This document shows positions 33,696-41,686 of a stretch of DNA of 64,000 nucleotides, piece after piece. The notes beneath the pieces are model-generated. The model had not been told where the DNA came from. It saw only the letters and a list, made by a program, of their open reading frames with translations, and searched no databases. Source of the stretch: CAINOH01 sp041663565 (GTDB lineage: Archaea; Micrarchaeota; Micrarchaeia; Norongarragalinales; CAINOH01). The number at the start of each line of letters is the position of its first letter. Positions within the stretch are counted from its first letter, which is position 1. The stretch lies in NCBI GenBank assembly GCA_041663565.1, contig JBAYMJ010000003.1:1-64000 (forward strand), in the 5' to 3' direction. The translations under genes and the position numbers were made by a program.

Positions 33696-35444
33696 ATGAA
33701 AAACAATGTTCTTTTTGGAATAGTTTTCCTGACGTTTCTTTTCCTCTTCGGAACTGCAGCAGCTGGCAGCGTGATAATCCAGAACGGCCAGATTAATGCA
33801 AGCAGCAACCTGAACGCAAGCAACGTCCTCTTCGTCAACCCCGTGACCGGATACGTCGGCATCGGCACTGCAACATCGACAAGGCCGCTGCAGATTGCCG
33901 CAGCACAGGATGCGAACATCCGGCTCCAAGACACCTCGGGCGCATCGCCGGCCGCTTACGTCGAGTTCTACAACGACACCACGCGCTGGGGCTATGTGGG
34001 CTTGGGTGGGCACGACGACAAGATGACCCTTGGAACAACGATTGAAAAGAACCTCTCATTCTACACGAACAACAGCCCCAAGATGACAATAACTACGACA
34101 GGCAACGTGGGAATTGGGACGGCGAGCCCGGCTGCCAAGCTTGACGTGAACGGGTCGATTTTTGTAGAGCCTGACGCGTGGAATAATTCAATCGTTTACT
34201 TTGCCAACACCACTGGCTCGGCTAAATGGCACATAGTGCGGATGGATAATGATGGGTCGCTAAGAGTCACGGAAAGCGGCGTTGCGGACAGGGTCACAAT
34301 CCAAAACGGCACCGGCTACGTCGGCATCGGGATGACTAACCCCCTTGCGAAAGGGCACATCCTTTTGGGGTCAGCTGGGACTACGCCAAACTTCACCATC
34401 GCACCTTCCTTGATTTTGGAGCATTCCGGGTACGACGGCCAACTGCAATTTTTAGCCCCGTCAACAAGGGCGTCGTACATAATGTTCGGCGACGAGCGGA
34501 ATTACGCGCGTGGAGGCATAGTCTACGACCACCGCGCCGGCTCGGAATCGCTGGCGCTTTCCAGCCAGAACGGAAGCGTGACCATAGTTGCTGGAGGCAA
34601 CGTCGGCATCAACACCTCAACCCCCGCGTCCAAGCTGCAGGTTGCAGGCGGGGAAGTCCAGACTGGCACAAGCAACGCGTCGTGCTCAAGCTCCAACGCT
34701 GGAGCCATAAGGTGGAGTGGGAACAGCTTCTGGGCGTGCAACGGCACGATGTGGGCATACGTCAACTTGCAGGCGCCGGTTGCCGCCACCGGCGGGACGA
34801 TAACAGACATCGCAGGCTACCGCGTGCACACATTCACAAGCGGCGGCACGTTCACAATCACAAGCGGCAGCGGGCCTTTTGAAATCCTTATCGTCGGTGG
34901 CGGGGGCTCTTACGGCAATCCTGGCGCTTGGGGCGGAGGCATGGGCGGCGCCGGCGGAGTCCTGATGGGCACGCTGACCGGCTTGAGCGGAAGCTATTCG
35001 GTAGTGGTCGGTGCTGGCGGAACCGGCGGGTCGAACACGGGCACCCAAGGCAGCAGCTCAAGTTTCGGAAGCTACACCGCCTATGGCGGGGGCTATGGAG
35101 TCAACTTTGCCACCTATGGCAACGGCGCGAATGGAGGGTCTGGAGGAGGCTGCGGATATGGCGGGTGCTCTGGAGGAAGCTCCACACAGACGTCGCAAGC
35201 ACCCTTGGTCGGGTATGGAAATGCCGGCACGATTTTTGGCGGAGGCGGCGCGGGCGGGGCGGGCCAATCCTACGCGGGCGGGCTCGGCATTTACAGCACC
35301 ATCTCTGGACAGTCAGTATATTATGCATCTGGAGGCGAACAAGGCGAGGGGTCCTACATAGGGCAGGGAGGGTGCGGGTACCAGTCCACGAGCGGCTGCA
35401 ATGGCAAGACCGGAATAGTAATCATCCGATACCCGCGGCCATAG
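33696..35444 (+). CDS. Fibre/adhesin paralogue C: VGIG modules and Gly-rich C-terminus
   Basis: 582-residue secreted protein. ATG 33696 opens a signal peptide (KNNVLFGIVFLTFLFLFG) cut near TAAA-GSVIIQNG; the longer frame from GTG 33660 overlaps paralogue B's end. The shared N-terminal module is followed by NVGIGTASPAAKLDVNG, YVGIGMTNPLAKGHIL and NVGINTSTPASKLQVAG, with a short Cys-containing link (TGTSNASCSSSNAGAIRW, then FWACNGTMWAYV). The end is a glycine-rich domain (YRVHTFTSGGTFTI, ILIVGGGGSYGNPG) closing with TGIVIIRYPRP. That end is of the same type as in A but far diverged in sequence. Role as a surface fibre is inferred from architecture. Confidence 0.78.
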   Translation: MKNNVLFGIVFLTFLFLFGTAAAGSVIIQNGQINASSNLNASNVLFVNPVTGYVGIGTATSTRPLQIAAAQDANIRLQDTSGASPAAYVEFYNDTTRWGYVGLGGHDDKMTLGTTIEKNLSFYTNNSPKMTITTTGNVGIGTASPAAKLDVNGSIFVEPDAWNNSIVYFANTTGSAKWHIVRMDNDGSLRVTESGVADRVTIQNGTGYVGIGMTNPLAKGHILLGSAGTTPNFTIAPSLILEHSGYDGQLQFLAPSTRASYIMFGDERNYARGGIVYDHRAGSESLALSSQNGSVTIVAGGNVGINTSTPASKLQVAGGEVQTGTSNASCSSSNAGAIRWSGNSFWACNGTMWAYVNLQAPVAATGGTITDIAGYRVHTFTSGGTFTITSGSGPFEILIVGGGGSYGNPGAWGGGMGGAGGVLMGTLTGLSGSYSVVVGAGGTGGSNTGTQGSSSSFGSYTAYGGGYGVNFATYGNGANGGSGGGCGYGGCSGGSSTQTSQAPLVGYGNAGTIFGGGGAGGAGQSYAGGLGIYSTISGQSVYYASGGEQGEGSYIGQGGCGYQSTSGCNGKTGIVIIRYPRP

Positions 35445-35494
35445 GCCGGCCAAAGACGCGTGCAAAATGGAAAGGCCTGCGCCCATTTCGTAGG

Positions 35495-35502
35495 TTATAT
35501 AT
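35495..35502 (+). promoter_or_regulatory. TATA box for the 35525 gene
   Basis: ttatatat centred about 27 bp before the ATG at 35525, implying an essentially leaderless transcript. Confidence 0.6.
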
Positions 35503-35524
35503 TGCCCATCGGTGAAACTCCTGT

Positions 35525-35821
35525 ATGGACTTCGCAAAGTCGGCTGAACGGACGCCCAAGAAGGCAAAAATAGCAATCGGAATACTCGTGGTGCTGCTTG
35601 TCGCGGCCCTCGGCTACATCGGCTGGGGCGTGTATCAGCAGCAGAGGTACGACGACGCCCTCGGCGCGTACAAGCAGGGCTACACGCAGGGGGTCACGGA
35701 CGCCACCACCACGCTCTACCAGTACACCGACGGGTGCGGGGCGGCGAAGCTGTTTTTGGGCAACGTGACGCGGCAGGTAGTTGACCTGGACTGCGTAAAG
35801 CAGGCCAACTCTACAGGCTAA
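35525..35821 (+). CDS. Small single-pass membrane protein
   Basis: 98 residues. A basic N-terminus (MDFAKSAERTPKKAK) is followed by one transmembrane helix (IAIGILVVLLVAALGYIGWG) and about 60 extracytoplasmic residues with two cysteines (YTDGCGAAKLF, VDLDCVKQ) that could form a disulphide. The Tyr/Gln/Gly-rich segment YDDALGAYKQGYTQGVTDA looks helical. No family recognised. It follows the fibre genes but has its own TATA box, so it may be an independent unit; a role with the surface fibres is possible but unsupported. Confidence 0.65.
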   Translation: MDFAKSAERTPKKAKIAIGILVVLLVAALGYIGWGVYQQQRYDDALGAYKQGYTQGVTDATTTLYQYTDGCGAAKLFLGNVTRQVVDLDCVKQANSTG

Positions 35822-35909
35822 GCCCAAGGGGGCTTTTGCCAAAAGGCCGTTTGTGGGCAGTTGCAAACCATTAAGAATTATTCCAAGCCTACTCTTGTTG
35901 TTATACACC

Positions 35910-35928
35910 CAGCCGAAGGCTGATTTTT
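35910..35928 (+). terminator. Hairpin and T tract between 35525 gene and ftsZ
   Basis: CAGCC-GAA-GGCTG, a 5-bp stem with a three-base loop, is followed at once by ATTTTT. It is placed where the upstream transcript should end before ftsZ. Confidence 0.45.
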
Positions 35929-36022
35929 GGCTGCGGCGACCGGCCGAGGGCGGTGAAGGCACCGCAATTGGTTTTAACTTTGCCGCACAACCTAAGATTA
36001 CAAGCTTTGGAAGTGGATTATT

Positions 36023-37138
36023 ATGCCCGTCAACTTCGAGGAAATGTTCGCAAAAGGCCCGGGGATACCCCTGTCACGTACAGTGGTAACCGAGCCAGGC
36101 AAGCCGATGAACGATGACGACATCGAGCTGATGAGGATACTCGAGGAGAACCGGCCAAAGATTTGCATAGTGGGCACTGGCGGCTCGGGAAACAACACCC
36201 TTAACCGCATCCAGGAAGTCGGCGTCATAGGCGCGCACCTTGTTGCGATGAACACGGACGCGCAGCACCTGCTCAAGACGCGCGCGGACAAGCGCATGAT
36301 ACTTGGAAGGAAAAAGACCAAGGGTTTGGGCGCGGGCTCCAACCCCGAAGTGGGAGAGGCTGCCGCGCAGGAGTCCGAGCAGGAAATCAAGGACATAGTC
36401 GGGAACGCCGACCTTGTATTTGTGACCTGCGGCATGGGCGGAGGAACTGGCACCGGCTCTGCGCACGTTATTGCGCGCTGCGCAAAGCAGTCCGGCGCGC
36501 TGTGCATCGCAATAGTCACCACACCATTCTCTTCGGAAGGATTGAAGCGCAAGGAAAATGCGATGAAGGGCCTGGAAAAGCTCAAGCTCGAAGCCGACAC
36601 AACAATCGTGATTCCCAACGACAAGCTCTTGGAATACGTGCCTGACTTGCCGCTGAACGCGGCGTTCAAGGCAGCTGACATGGTCCTTGCCAACGCGGTC
36701 AAGGGAATTGCGGAGCTCATCACCAAGCCCGGGCTTGTGAACCTGGATTTTGCCGACGTGCGCACGATTCTTGGGGACTCGGGCAACGCGATGATTGGCC
36801 TGGGCGAGATGGAAGGAAGCGACATGCCCGACCGCGTCGTACAGGCTGCCGAAAAGGCGCTCACTTCGCCGTTCTTGGACATGGACGTTTCATCCGCATC
36901 AAAGGCGCTCATCAACATAACCGGCGGCTCGGACATGACCCTCGGCGAGGCCGAGGCTGCAGTCACCGCAATCAGCAGGAGCATCGCTCCTGACGCCCAC
37001 ATCATCTGGGGCGCGACAGTTGACGACGGCATAAAGAACCGCGGGGTCCGCGTGCTGGCCGTGCTCTCCGGAGTGCGCGAAAGGCAGCCCACGGCGCAGA
37101 CTACGGGAGAGGCAGTCGAGAACATCGACTTCATTTAA
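36023..37138 (+). CDS. ftsZ: Cell division protein FtsZ
   Basis: Tubulin-like GTPase that forms the division ring; 371 residues. The N-terminal nucleotide loop is ICIVGTGGSGNNTLNRI, the tubulin signature is CGMGGGTGTGSAHVIAR (residues about 136-150), and the synergy loop region with catalytic acids is NLDFADVRTILGDSGNAMIG. HIIWGATVDDGIKNRGVRVL closes the C-terminal domain. It lacks a recognisable long C-terminal linker peptide, as in many archaeal FtsZ1/2. It heads a unit with secE, spt5 and rpl11, a conserved archaeal order; a TATA-like gttttaa lies about 48 bp upstream of the ATG. Confidence 0.96.
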   Translation: MPVNFEEMFAKGPGIPLSRTVVTEPGKPMNDDDIELMRILEENRPKICIVGTGGSGNNTLNRIQEVGVIGAHLVAMNTDAQHLLKTRADKRMILGRKKTKGLGAGSNPEVGEAAAQESEQEIKDIVGNADLVFVTCGMGGGTGTGSAHVIARCAKQSGALCIAIVTTPFSSEGLKRKENAMKGLEKLKLEADTTIVIPNDKLLEYVPDLPLNAAFKAADMVLANAVKGIAELITKPGLVNLDFADVRTILGDSGNAMIGLGEMEGSDMPDRVVQAAEKALTSPFLDMDVSSASKALINITGGSDMTLGEAEAAVTAISRSIAPDAHIIWGATVDDGIKNRGVRVLAVLSGVRERQPTAQTTGEAVENIDFI

Positions 37139-37170
37139 ACGATTACAAGCAGAAAGGTGCAAGAAGAACT

Positions 37171-37353
37171 ATGGACATCGGCGCAATGGTTTCCGACTTC
37201 ATCAGCCAGTCTGAACGCGTGCTCAACGTCACGCACAAGCCCAAGGGCGAGGAGTACGAGCACATCGCAAAGAGCACCGCCCTCGGAATGGTGGTCATCG
37301 GCGCCATCGGCTTTGCCATTTCCATACTCTGGTATTACCTGCGCCAAGTCTGA
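37171..37353 (+). CDS. secE: Preprotein translocase subunit SecE (Sec61 gamma)
   Basis: 60 residues. An amphipathic N-terminal helix (FISQSERVLNVTHKPKGEEY) lies on the membrane surface and one transmembrane helix (STALGMVVIGAIGFAISILW) clamps SecY. KPKGEEYEHIAK is the archaeal SecE signature. The start ATG at 37171 is preceded by AAGGTG. Its place between ftsZ and spt5 is the normal archaeal neighbourhood. Confidence 0.93.
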   Translation: MDIGAMVSDFISQSERVLNVTHKPKGEEYEHIAKSTALGMVVIGAIGFAISILWYYLRQV

Positions 37354-37367
37354 AACCAGAAATCATC

Positions 37368-37374
37368 AGGAGGT
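37368..37374 (+). promoter_or_regulatory. Shine-Dalgarno site fixing the spt5 start
   Basis: AGGAGGT, complementary to the 16S 3' end, lies 10 bases before ATG 37385. It shows that Spt5 begins there and not at the upstream open-frame positions that overlap secE. Confidence 0.7.
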
Positions 37375-37384
37375 CAAATATCGT

Positions 37385-37822
37385 ATGGCACTATACACTT
37401 ACCGCGTCACAGCCGGACAGGAAAGCATAGTCGCGGACATGCTTTACGAGAAGATACGCAAGTTCAAGCTCCCGGTAAAGGCGCTCGTGGTCTCGCCCAT
37501 GCTAAAGGGATACCTCATCGCGGAGGCTGACAACGAGTTCGACGCAAAGCAGGCCATCCAGAACGTTCCGCACGTGAAGGGCCTGCTTGCGAACACCATG
37601 CAGATTGCCGACATCGCCACGTTCCTTGAAAGCAAGCCAATCGAGGTCATCATCAACCGCGGGCAGCTGGTCGAGGTGGTCTCCGGGCCGTTCAAGGGCG
37701 AGAAGGCCAAGGTCGTGCGCGTTGACCAGGAAAAGGACGAAGTCACGGTCGAGCTCATCGAGGTGGCAGTGCCCATCCCGGTGACAATCAAGCTGAACAC
37801 GATACGCGTGCTCCCGCAGTAA
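37385..37822 (+). CDS. spt5: Transcription elongation factor Spt5 (NusG-like)
   Basis: 145 residues. The NGN domain (YTYRVTAGQESIVADMLYEK, LKGYLIAEADNEFDAKQAIQ, VPHVKGLL) binds the RNA polymerase clamp, usually with Spt4. A single KOW domain follows (INRGQLVEVVSGPFKGEKAK, VRVDQEKDEVTVELIE). Length and order match archaeal Spt5. ATG 37385 is set by a strong ribosome-binding site. It lies between secE and rpl11, coupling transcription elongation and ribosome genes in one operon. Confidence 0.94.
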   Translation: MALYTYRVTAGQESIVADMLYEKIRKFKLPVKALVVSPMLKGYLIAEADNEFDAKQAIQNVPHVKGLLANTMQIADIATFLESKPIEVIINRGQLVEVVSGPFKGEKAKVVRVDQEKDEVTVELIEVAVPIPVTIKLNTIRVLPQ

Positions 37823-37854
37823 TTTAGCATCATTCTCAAAAGGTGAAATGGATT

Positions 37855-38346
37855 ATGGCAAATGTTACAGTAAACGCCATGGTAGATGGCGGAAAGGCAA
37901 CACCCGCACCGCCCCTCGGGCCGGCGCTCGCGCCGACCGGGGTGAACGTTGGGATGGTCGTCGCCCAAATCAACGAGAAGACCAAGGCATTCGCAGGGAT
38001 GCAGGTGCCTGTCACGGTAGTCGTTGACAAGGGCTCGAAGACCTTCGAAATCACAGTCGGCACCCCGCCGATGTCGTCGCTCATCAAGAAGGAGCTCGGC
38101 TTGAAGGAGCCGGTCAAGGAAGAGGCTGGCGTCAAGGGCAAGAAGGTCATCGGAAACATGACCATCGAGCAGTGCGTCAAGGTGGCAAAGATGAAGACCG
38201 ACGCAACACTTGCAAAGACGCTCAAGGCGCAGGTGTCCGAGGTAATCGGAAGCTGCTTAAGCCTCGGCGCCACTGTGGACGGCCTGAACGCGAAGGAAGC
38301 CGGCAAGAAGCTCCGCGCGGGAGACTACGACGCAAAGCTCAAATAA
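37855..38346 (+). CDS. rpl11: Large-subunit ribosomal protein uL11
   Basis: Base of the L12 stalk and part of the GTPase centre; 163 residues. The proline-rich N-terminal domain reads ATPAPPLGPALAPTGVNVGM, then VPVTVVVDKGSKTFEITVG and TPPMSSLIKKELGLKEP. The rRNA-binding C-domain has IEQCVKVAKMKTDATLAKTL and GSCLSLGATVDGLNAKEAG. ATG 37855 is selected by AGGTGA at 37841-37846. An intrinsic terminator begins at its stop codon, so the usual continuation into rpl1-rpl10-rpl12 is missing. Confidence 0.95.
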   Translation: MANVTVNAMVDGGKATPAPPLGPALAPTGVNVGMVVAQINEKTKAFAGMQVPVTVVVDKGSKTFEITVGTPPMSSLIKKELGLKEPVKEEAGVKGKKVIGNMTIEQCVKVAKMKTDATLAKTLKAQVSEVIGSCLSLGATVDGLNAKEAGKKLRAGDYDAKLK

Positions 38347-38410
38347 AGTTGCAAAGGCCCTAAAAACTCTGGCCGCAACTTTCCTCTTTCTTTTTCATTT
38401 TTTTATCTTA
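38345..38410 (+). terminator. Strong intrinsic terminator of the ftsZ-rpl11 operon
   Basis: AAAGTTGC at 38345-38352 pairs with GCAACTTT at 38375-38382, with an inner GGCC/GGCC stem (38356-38359, 38371-38374), and is followed by a T-rich tail including ctttttcattttttt. Stem plus T tract marks the operon end. Confidence 0.75.
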
Positions 38411-38487
38411 TCCTCTTTTTCCCAGCGATTGTCCGCCAACCGCTCGCTATTTTTAACCCGCAATCCAAAAGCGTTTGGTAATTTCAG

Positions 38488-39588
38488 ATGGCAAGGAAGG
38501 GAACGCCAAAAAAGCAGGCTAGCGCAGTCTCGAAGGCGCACGCAAAGCTGAGGGCTGCCACCGCAACTGCGAAAGAGGCTGCGCAAGCAAAGGCGGCTGC
38601 CAAGCCCCACACAATCGCAGTAAGCGGCGCCGCAGGCAGGCTTGGAAAGCTCCTGGTGACCGCGCTTTTGCAGAAGGGCTACCACGTGATTGCCATCGTC
38701 CGCGACGACCTGGCCGAGTGGGAGCTGCGCAAGCACGCGTGCAACAGGGTAAGCGAAAGCTTCTGCAAGGCCCACCCCGCGCTGTTCATAGTCAAGGACC
38801 AGCTTGACAACTCCGATGCGCTTGCGCAGAAGATTGCCGGGGCGACCGACTTCGTCCATCTTGCGGCAAAAATAGACTATTCGGCAACGCTTGACGAGAT
38901 GATAAGGGCAAACGTCGCGCCCACCAAGGTCGCGGCCGAGGCGTGCAGGAAAGCGGATGCAAGGCTGATTTTCATATCTTCGACCAGCGTTACGCGCAAG
39001 GACTCGGCAACGCCCATAAACGAGGAGGCTGCCGCAAACCCCATCAACAACTACGGGAAGAGCAAGTCGCTTGCCGAGGACGCGGTCCGGCAGTCGACCG
39101 CGGCGTACGTAATCTGCCGCTTTCCGATAATCTACGGCGAGGGCTTCACCGAAGGGTTTTCGAAGGTGCTTTCGATGGCAAAGTCAGGCAAGCTGCAAAT
39201 CATCGGCACCGGAAACAACAAGATTTCGTTCATCAACGCCTCCGACGCAATCTCGGCAATAGAGGCGGTGATTGCAAACCCGCTGGTGCGGAGCGGGACG
39301 TTCTACTTCTCGGGCAAGGCGCACACCCAAAAGGAAACTTACGAAATCGTGGCGCACGCGCTCGGAGTAGTGGCGCCCGCAAGGCACGTCTCCAAGGAAT
39401 TCGCAATACGCGCATTGCAGCTGCGCAACGCCGCGCTAACGCTGCTTGGCAAAAAGCCGCCGATGACAGTTGAGAACATACTCACGCTTGCGGACAGCCG
39501 CGAGTACGACTGCAGGAAGGCTCGGGAAACGTTCGGGTGGGAGCCGAAGGTGAGGCTTTCAAAGGAAAGCCTCGGGCCGTATCTTTGA
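38488..39588 (+). CDS. NAD(P)-dependent epimerase/dehydratase (extended SDR)
   Basis: 366 residues. Rossmann fold with the glycine motif IAVSGAAGRLGKLLVTALLQ at about residues 44-63, an acidic/Arg-containing second strand (VIAIVRDDLAEWEL), the catalytic Ser/Tyr/Lys set in LIFISSTSVTR and NNYGKSKSLAEDAV, and the downstream CRFPIIYGEGFTEGF typical of nucleotide-sugar or sterol/flavonol-type SDRs. The substrate cannot be told. An N-terminal 40-residue Ala/Lys-rich extension (AHAKLRAATATAKEAAQAKA) precedes the fold and is unusual; it may bind nucleic acid or a membrane, or simply be disordered. It is monocistronic between the rpl11 terminator and the convergent M3 peptidase. Confidence 0.8.
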   Translation: MARKGTPKKQASAVSKAHAKLRAATATAKEAAQAKAAAKPHTIAVSGAAGRLGKLLVTALLQKGYHVIAIVRDDLAEWELRKHACNRVSESFCKAHPALFIVKDQLDNSDALAQKIAGATDFVHLAAKIDYSATLDEMIRANVAPTKVAAEACRKADARLIFISSTSVTRKDSATPINEEAAANPINNYGKSKSLAEDAVRQSTAAYVICRFPIIYGEGFTEGFSKVLSMAKSGKLQIIGTGNNKISFINASDAISAIEAVIANPLVRSGTFYFSGKAHTQKETYEIVAHALGVVAPARHVSKEFAIRALQLRNAALTLLGKKPPMTVENILTLADSREYDCRKARETFGWEPKVRLSKESLGPYL

Positions 39589-39605
39589 GGCCTGTGGGCT
39601 TGCGC

Positions 39606-41588
39606 TTATTTTGCACCAGCAGTCATGTTCAGCGTCTTGTAGAACGCATCCATATTCGCAGGCCTGCCAAGGAACCCTTCAAGCAGGACGTCGCCGTCAG
39701 CCAGGTCGCCCTTCTCAAGGATCCACTTGCGGTAGCGGCCGCCCGTTTCCGGGCTGAAGAGGCCTTCCTTCTCAAACTGCGCAAAGCAGTCGATTGCATA
39801 GACGCGCGACCACGCGTAGCAGTAGTATCCCGCGTCGTAGCCGCCCATCAGGTGGCCGAAAGTCGCCGGGAAGTGCGTCCCCTCCTGCGGGTTGAGGCCG
39901 ATATACTCTTTCATCACAAGGCCGGATAATCGCGTCGAGTCAACTGGGCCCGTCGCCTCATGCATCTTTACGTCAAACTCGGAGTAGCCAAGAAGGGTAG
40001 CATACGAGTATCCTTGGTTCAGGTCTCTTAGCGCAATCAGCGTATCCCGCATCTTCGCAGGCATCTTCTGCGAGCGGTCCGCATAGTGGCCGGAAAGCAT
40101 GCCGATTACCTGCGCGTCCCACGGCCAGCGCTCCAAAGTCTGCGAGGGAGTCTCCACGAAGTCCCAGGCGACGTTGCTGCCTGAGAGGCTTGCATACGGC
40201 ACCCGGGTGAGCGTCGAGTGCAGGGCGTGGCCGAACTCGTGGAACATGCTTTCCACTTCGTGGTGCGTAAGAAGCGAAGGCTTGCCGTTCGAAGCGGGGT
40301 TCTTGTTTGCCATTATCACCGCAACCGGCTTGTTGTATTTCCCGTTGACTTGCCTGCCTGAAATGGTGGGGTTCATAGCCTCGTGGCCGAACTTTCCGTC
40401 GCGCGGGAACAGGTCAAAATAGACGTAGCCCAGAACTTCCTTCGACTGCTTGTCCGAGACGCCGTAAAGGAGCACGTCTTGGTGCCAGACTTTCGCGTTT
40501 TCGACTTTCTCAAAGCTGATTCCAAAGACTGTTGAGAACAGGGAGAACATCCCGGCCATTACCGAGTCTAGCGGGAAGTACTCGCGCACCTTGTCCTCGT
40601 CAAGGGCGTATTTCGTCTTCTTCATCTGGTTTTCCAAATAGGCAACGTCCCACCACTCCACGGCAGTGGCGCCGGGCTCAATGGTGCGCTTGAACTCAAG
40701 GAGCGCCGCAAGGTCGGACTTTGCCCTGCTGATTATTGCAGGCTTGAGGTTTGCGATGAACGCCTTGACGTTGGCCGCGTTCTTTGCCATGCGCATTGCC
40801 GTTCGGTAGTCTACCCACGAGGCATAACCGCTGATGTTGGCGATTTGCTGCCGCAAAAGAACCGCCTCTTCCAACAGCTTGGTGTTCTCTTCGGGCGCGC
40901 CGCGGTTGTTGAACGCAAAGCGCATCCGCTTCCGGGTCTCGCCGCTTTTTACGTTGAGCATAACTGCCTCCAAATCCGGGTACTTCATCGTGACTATGAA
41001 TTTCCCGTCTGCTGTCTTTTCAAGCCGGTTCAGGAAACCTGCTGGCGCGCCATCAAGCTCCTCTTTTGTAAACGCAATAGTTGACTTGTCCAGGTTGAGG
41101 TTGGTGCCGAACTTCACCTCAAAGCCGGACAACTTTTGCTTGAGTGCGCGCACCTGCGCAAGCTTGTCATCCGGAAGGTTCAGGCCGTTCAGCTCGAACC
41201 CCTTCACGGTCTCGTCGTAAAGCCTGCGCTCGACTTCACCGGATGGGGGGAACCTCTTGATTATCTCGTAGATGTCCTTTCGCGTGTGGACCTCGACTGC
41301 GAAATGGCCTACTTTCTCCTCGCACGCTGAGCCCTCCGCAGAGATTTTTGCATCCGGGTAGAGGCTGCCGGTAAGCATTAGCTGACCAACCGCGTCGCCA
41401 AAGTCGGACATAGCCGCCTCAAACTCAAAGAGCGCATTGGGCTGCTTGCTTTCAGGAAGTGCAACTATTGCATCAAGCCGCGCCTTGGTCTTTCCTATCC
41501 ACTCGCCGCAAAGCTTGGTGACTTCGCCGGGCTCGTAGTGGCTGCGGATGGGTTCTATGAATGGTTGGGGTGAAGTTTCAAGTGACAT
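39606..41588 (-). CDS. M3-family zinc oligopeptidase (thimet/PepF-like)
   Basis: Cytosolic metallopeptidase that degrades short peptides; 660 residues, typical for M3. The zinc motif is SMFHEFGHALHSTLTRVPYA (HExxH near residue 446), followed by the third ligand region NVAWDFVETPSQTLERW. The C-terminal M3 signature GGYDAGYYCYAWSRVYAIDC is present. The N-terminal half is all helical, including KMRFAFNNRGAPEENTKLL-type sequence. ATG 41588 gives MSLETSPQPF. It is convergent with the SDR gene (17 bp) and divergent from the DUF2099 gene. Distinguishing oligopeptidase F from dipeptidyl carboxypeptidase needs alignment. Confidence 0.92.
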   Translation of the reverse strand: MSLETSPQPFIEPIRSHYEPGEVTKLCGEWIGKTKARLDAIVALPESKQPNALFEFEAAMSDFGDAVGQLMLTGSLYPDAKISAEGSACEEKVGHFAVEVHTRKDIYEIIKRFPPSGEVERRLYDETVKGFELNGLNLPDDKLAQVRALKQKLSGFEVKFGTNLNLDKSTIAFTKEELDGAPAGFLNRLEKTADGKFIVTMKYPDLEAVMLNVKSGETRKRMRFAFNNRGAPEENTKLLEEAVLLRQQIANISGYASWVDYRTAMRMAKNAANVKAFIANLKPAIISRAKSDLAALLEFKRTIEPGATAVEWWDVAYLENQMKKTKYALDEDKVREYFPLDSVMAGMFSLFSTVFGISFEKVENAKVWHQDVLLYGVSDKQSKEVLGYVYFDLFPRDGKFGHEAMNPTISGRQVNGKYNKPVAVIMANKNPASNGKPSLLTHHEVESMFHEFGHALHSTLTRVPYASLSGSNVAWDFVETPSQTLERWPWDAQVIGMLSGHYADRSQKMPAKMRDTLIALRDLNQGYSYATLLGYSEFDVKMHEATGPVDSTRLSGLVMKEYIGLNPQEGTHFPATFGHLMGGYDAGYYCYAWSRVYAIDCFAQFEKEGLFSPETGGRYRKWILEKGDLADGDVLLEGFLGRPANMDAFYKTLNMTAGAK

Positions 41589-41686
41589 AAGAAGATTCCC
41601 TTTCCTAAATCTTTAAACGTTGGCAAATAATCCTGCCTCAACGGGCCGACCTACCTTTTTTTAACTCCCTTTTTTGTCTTACAATT

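Noticed and set aside
37157..37384. N-terminal extension of Spt5
   Set aside because: It overlaps secE in another frame, and the strong ribosome-binding site precedes ATG 37385.
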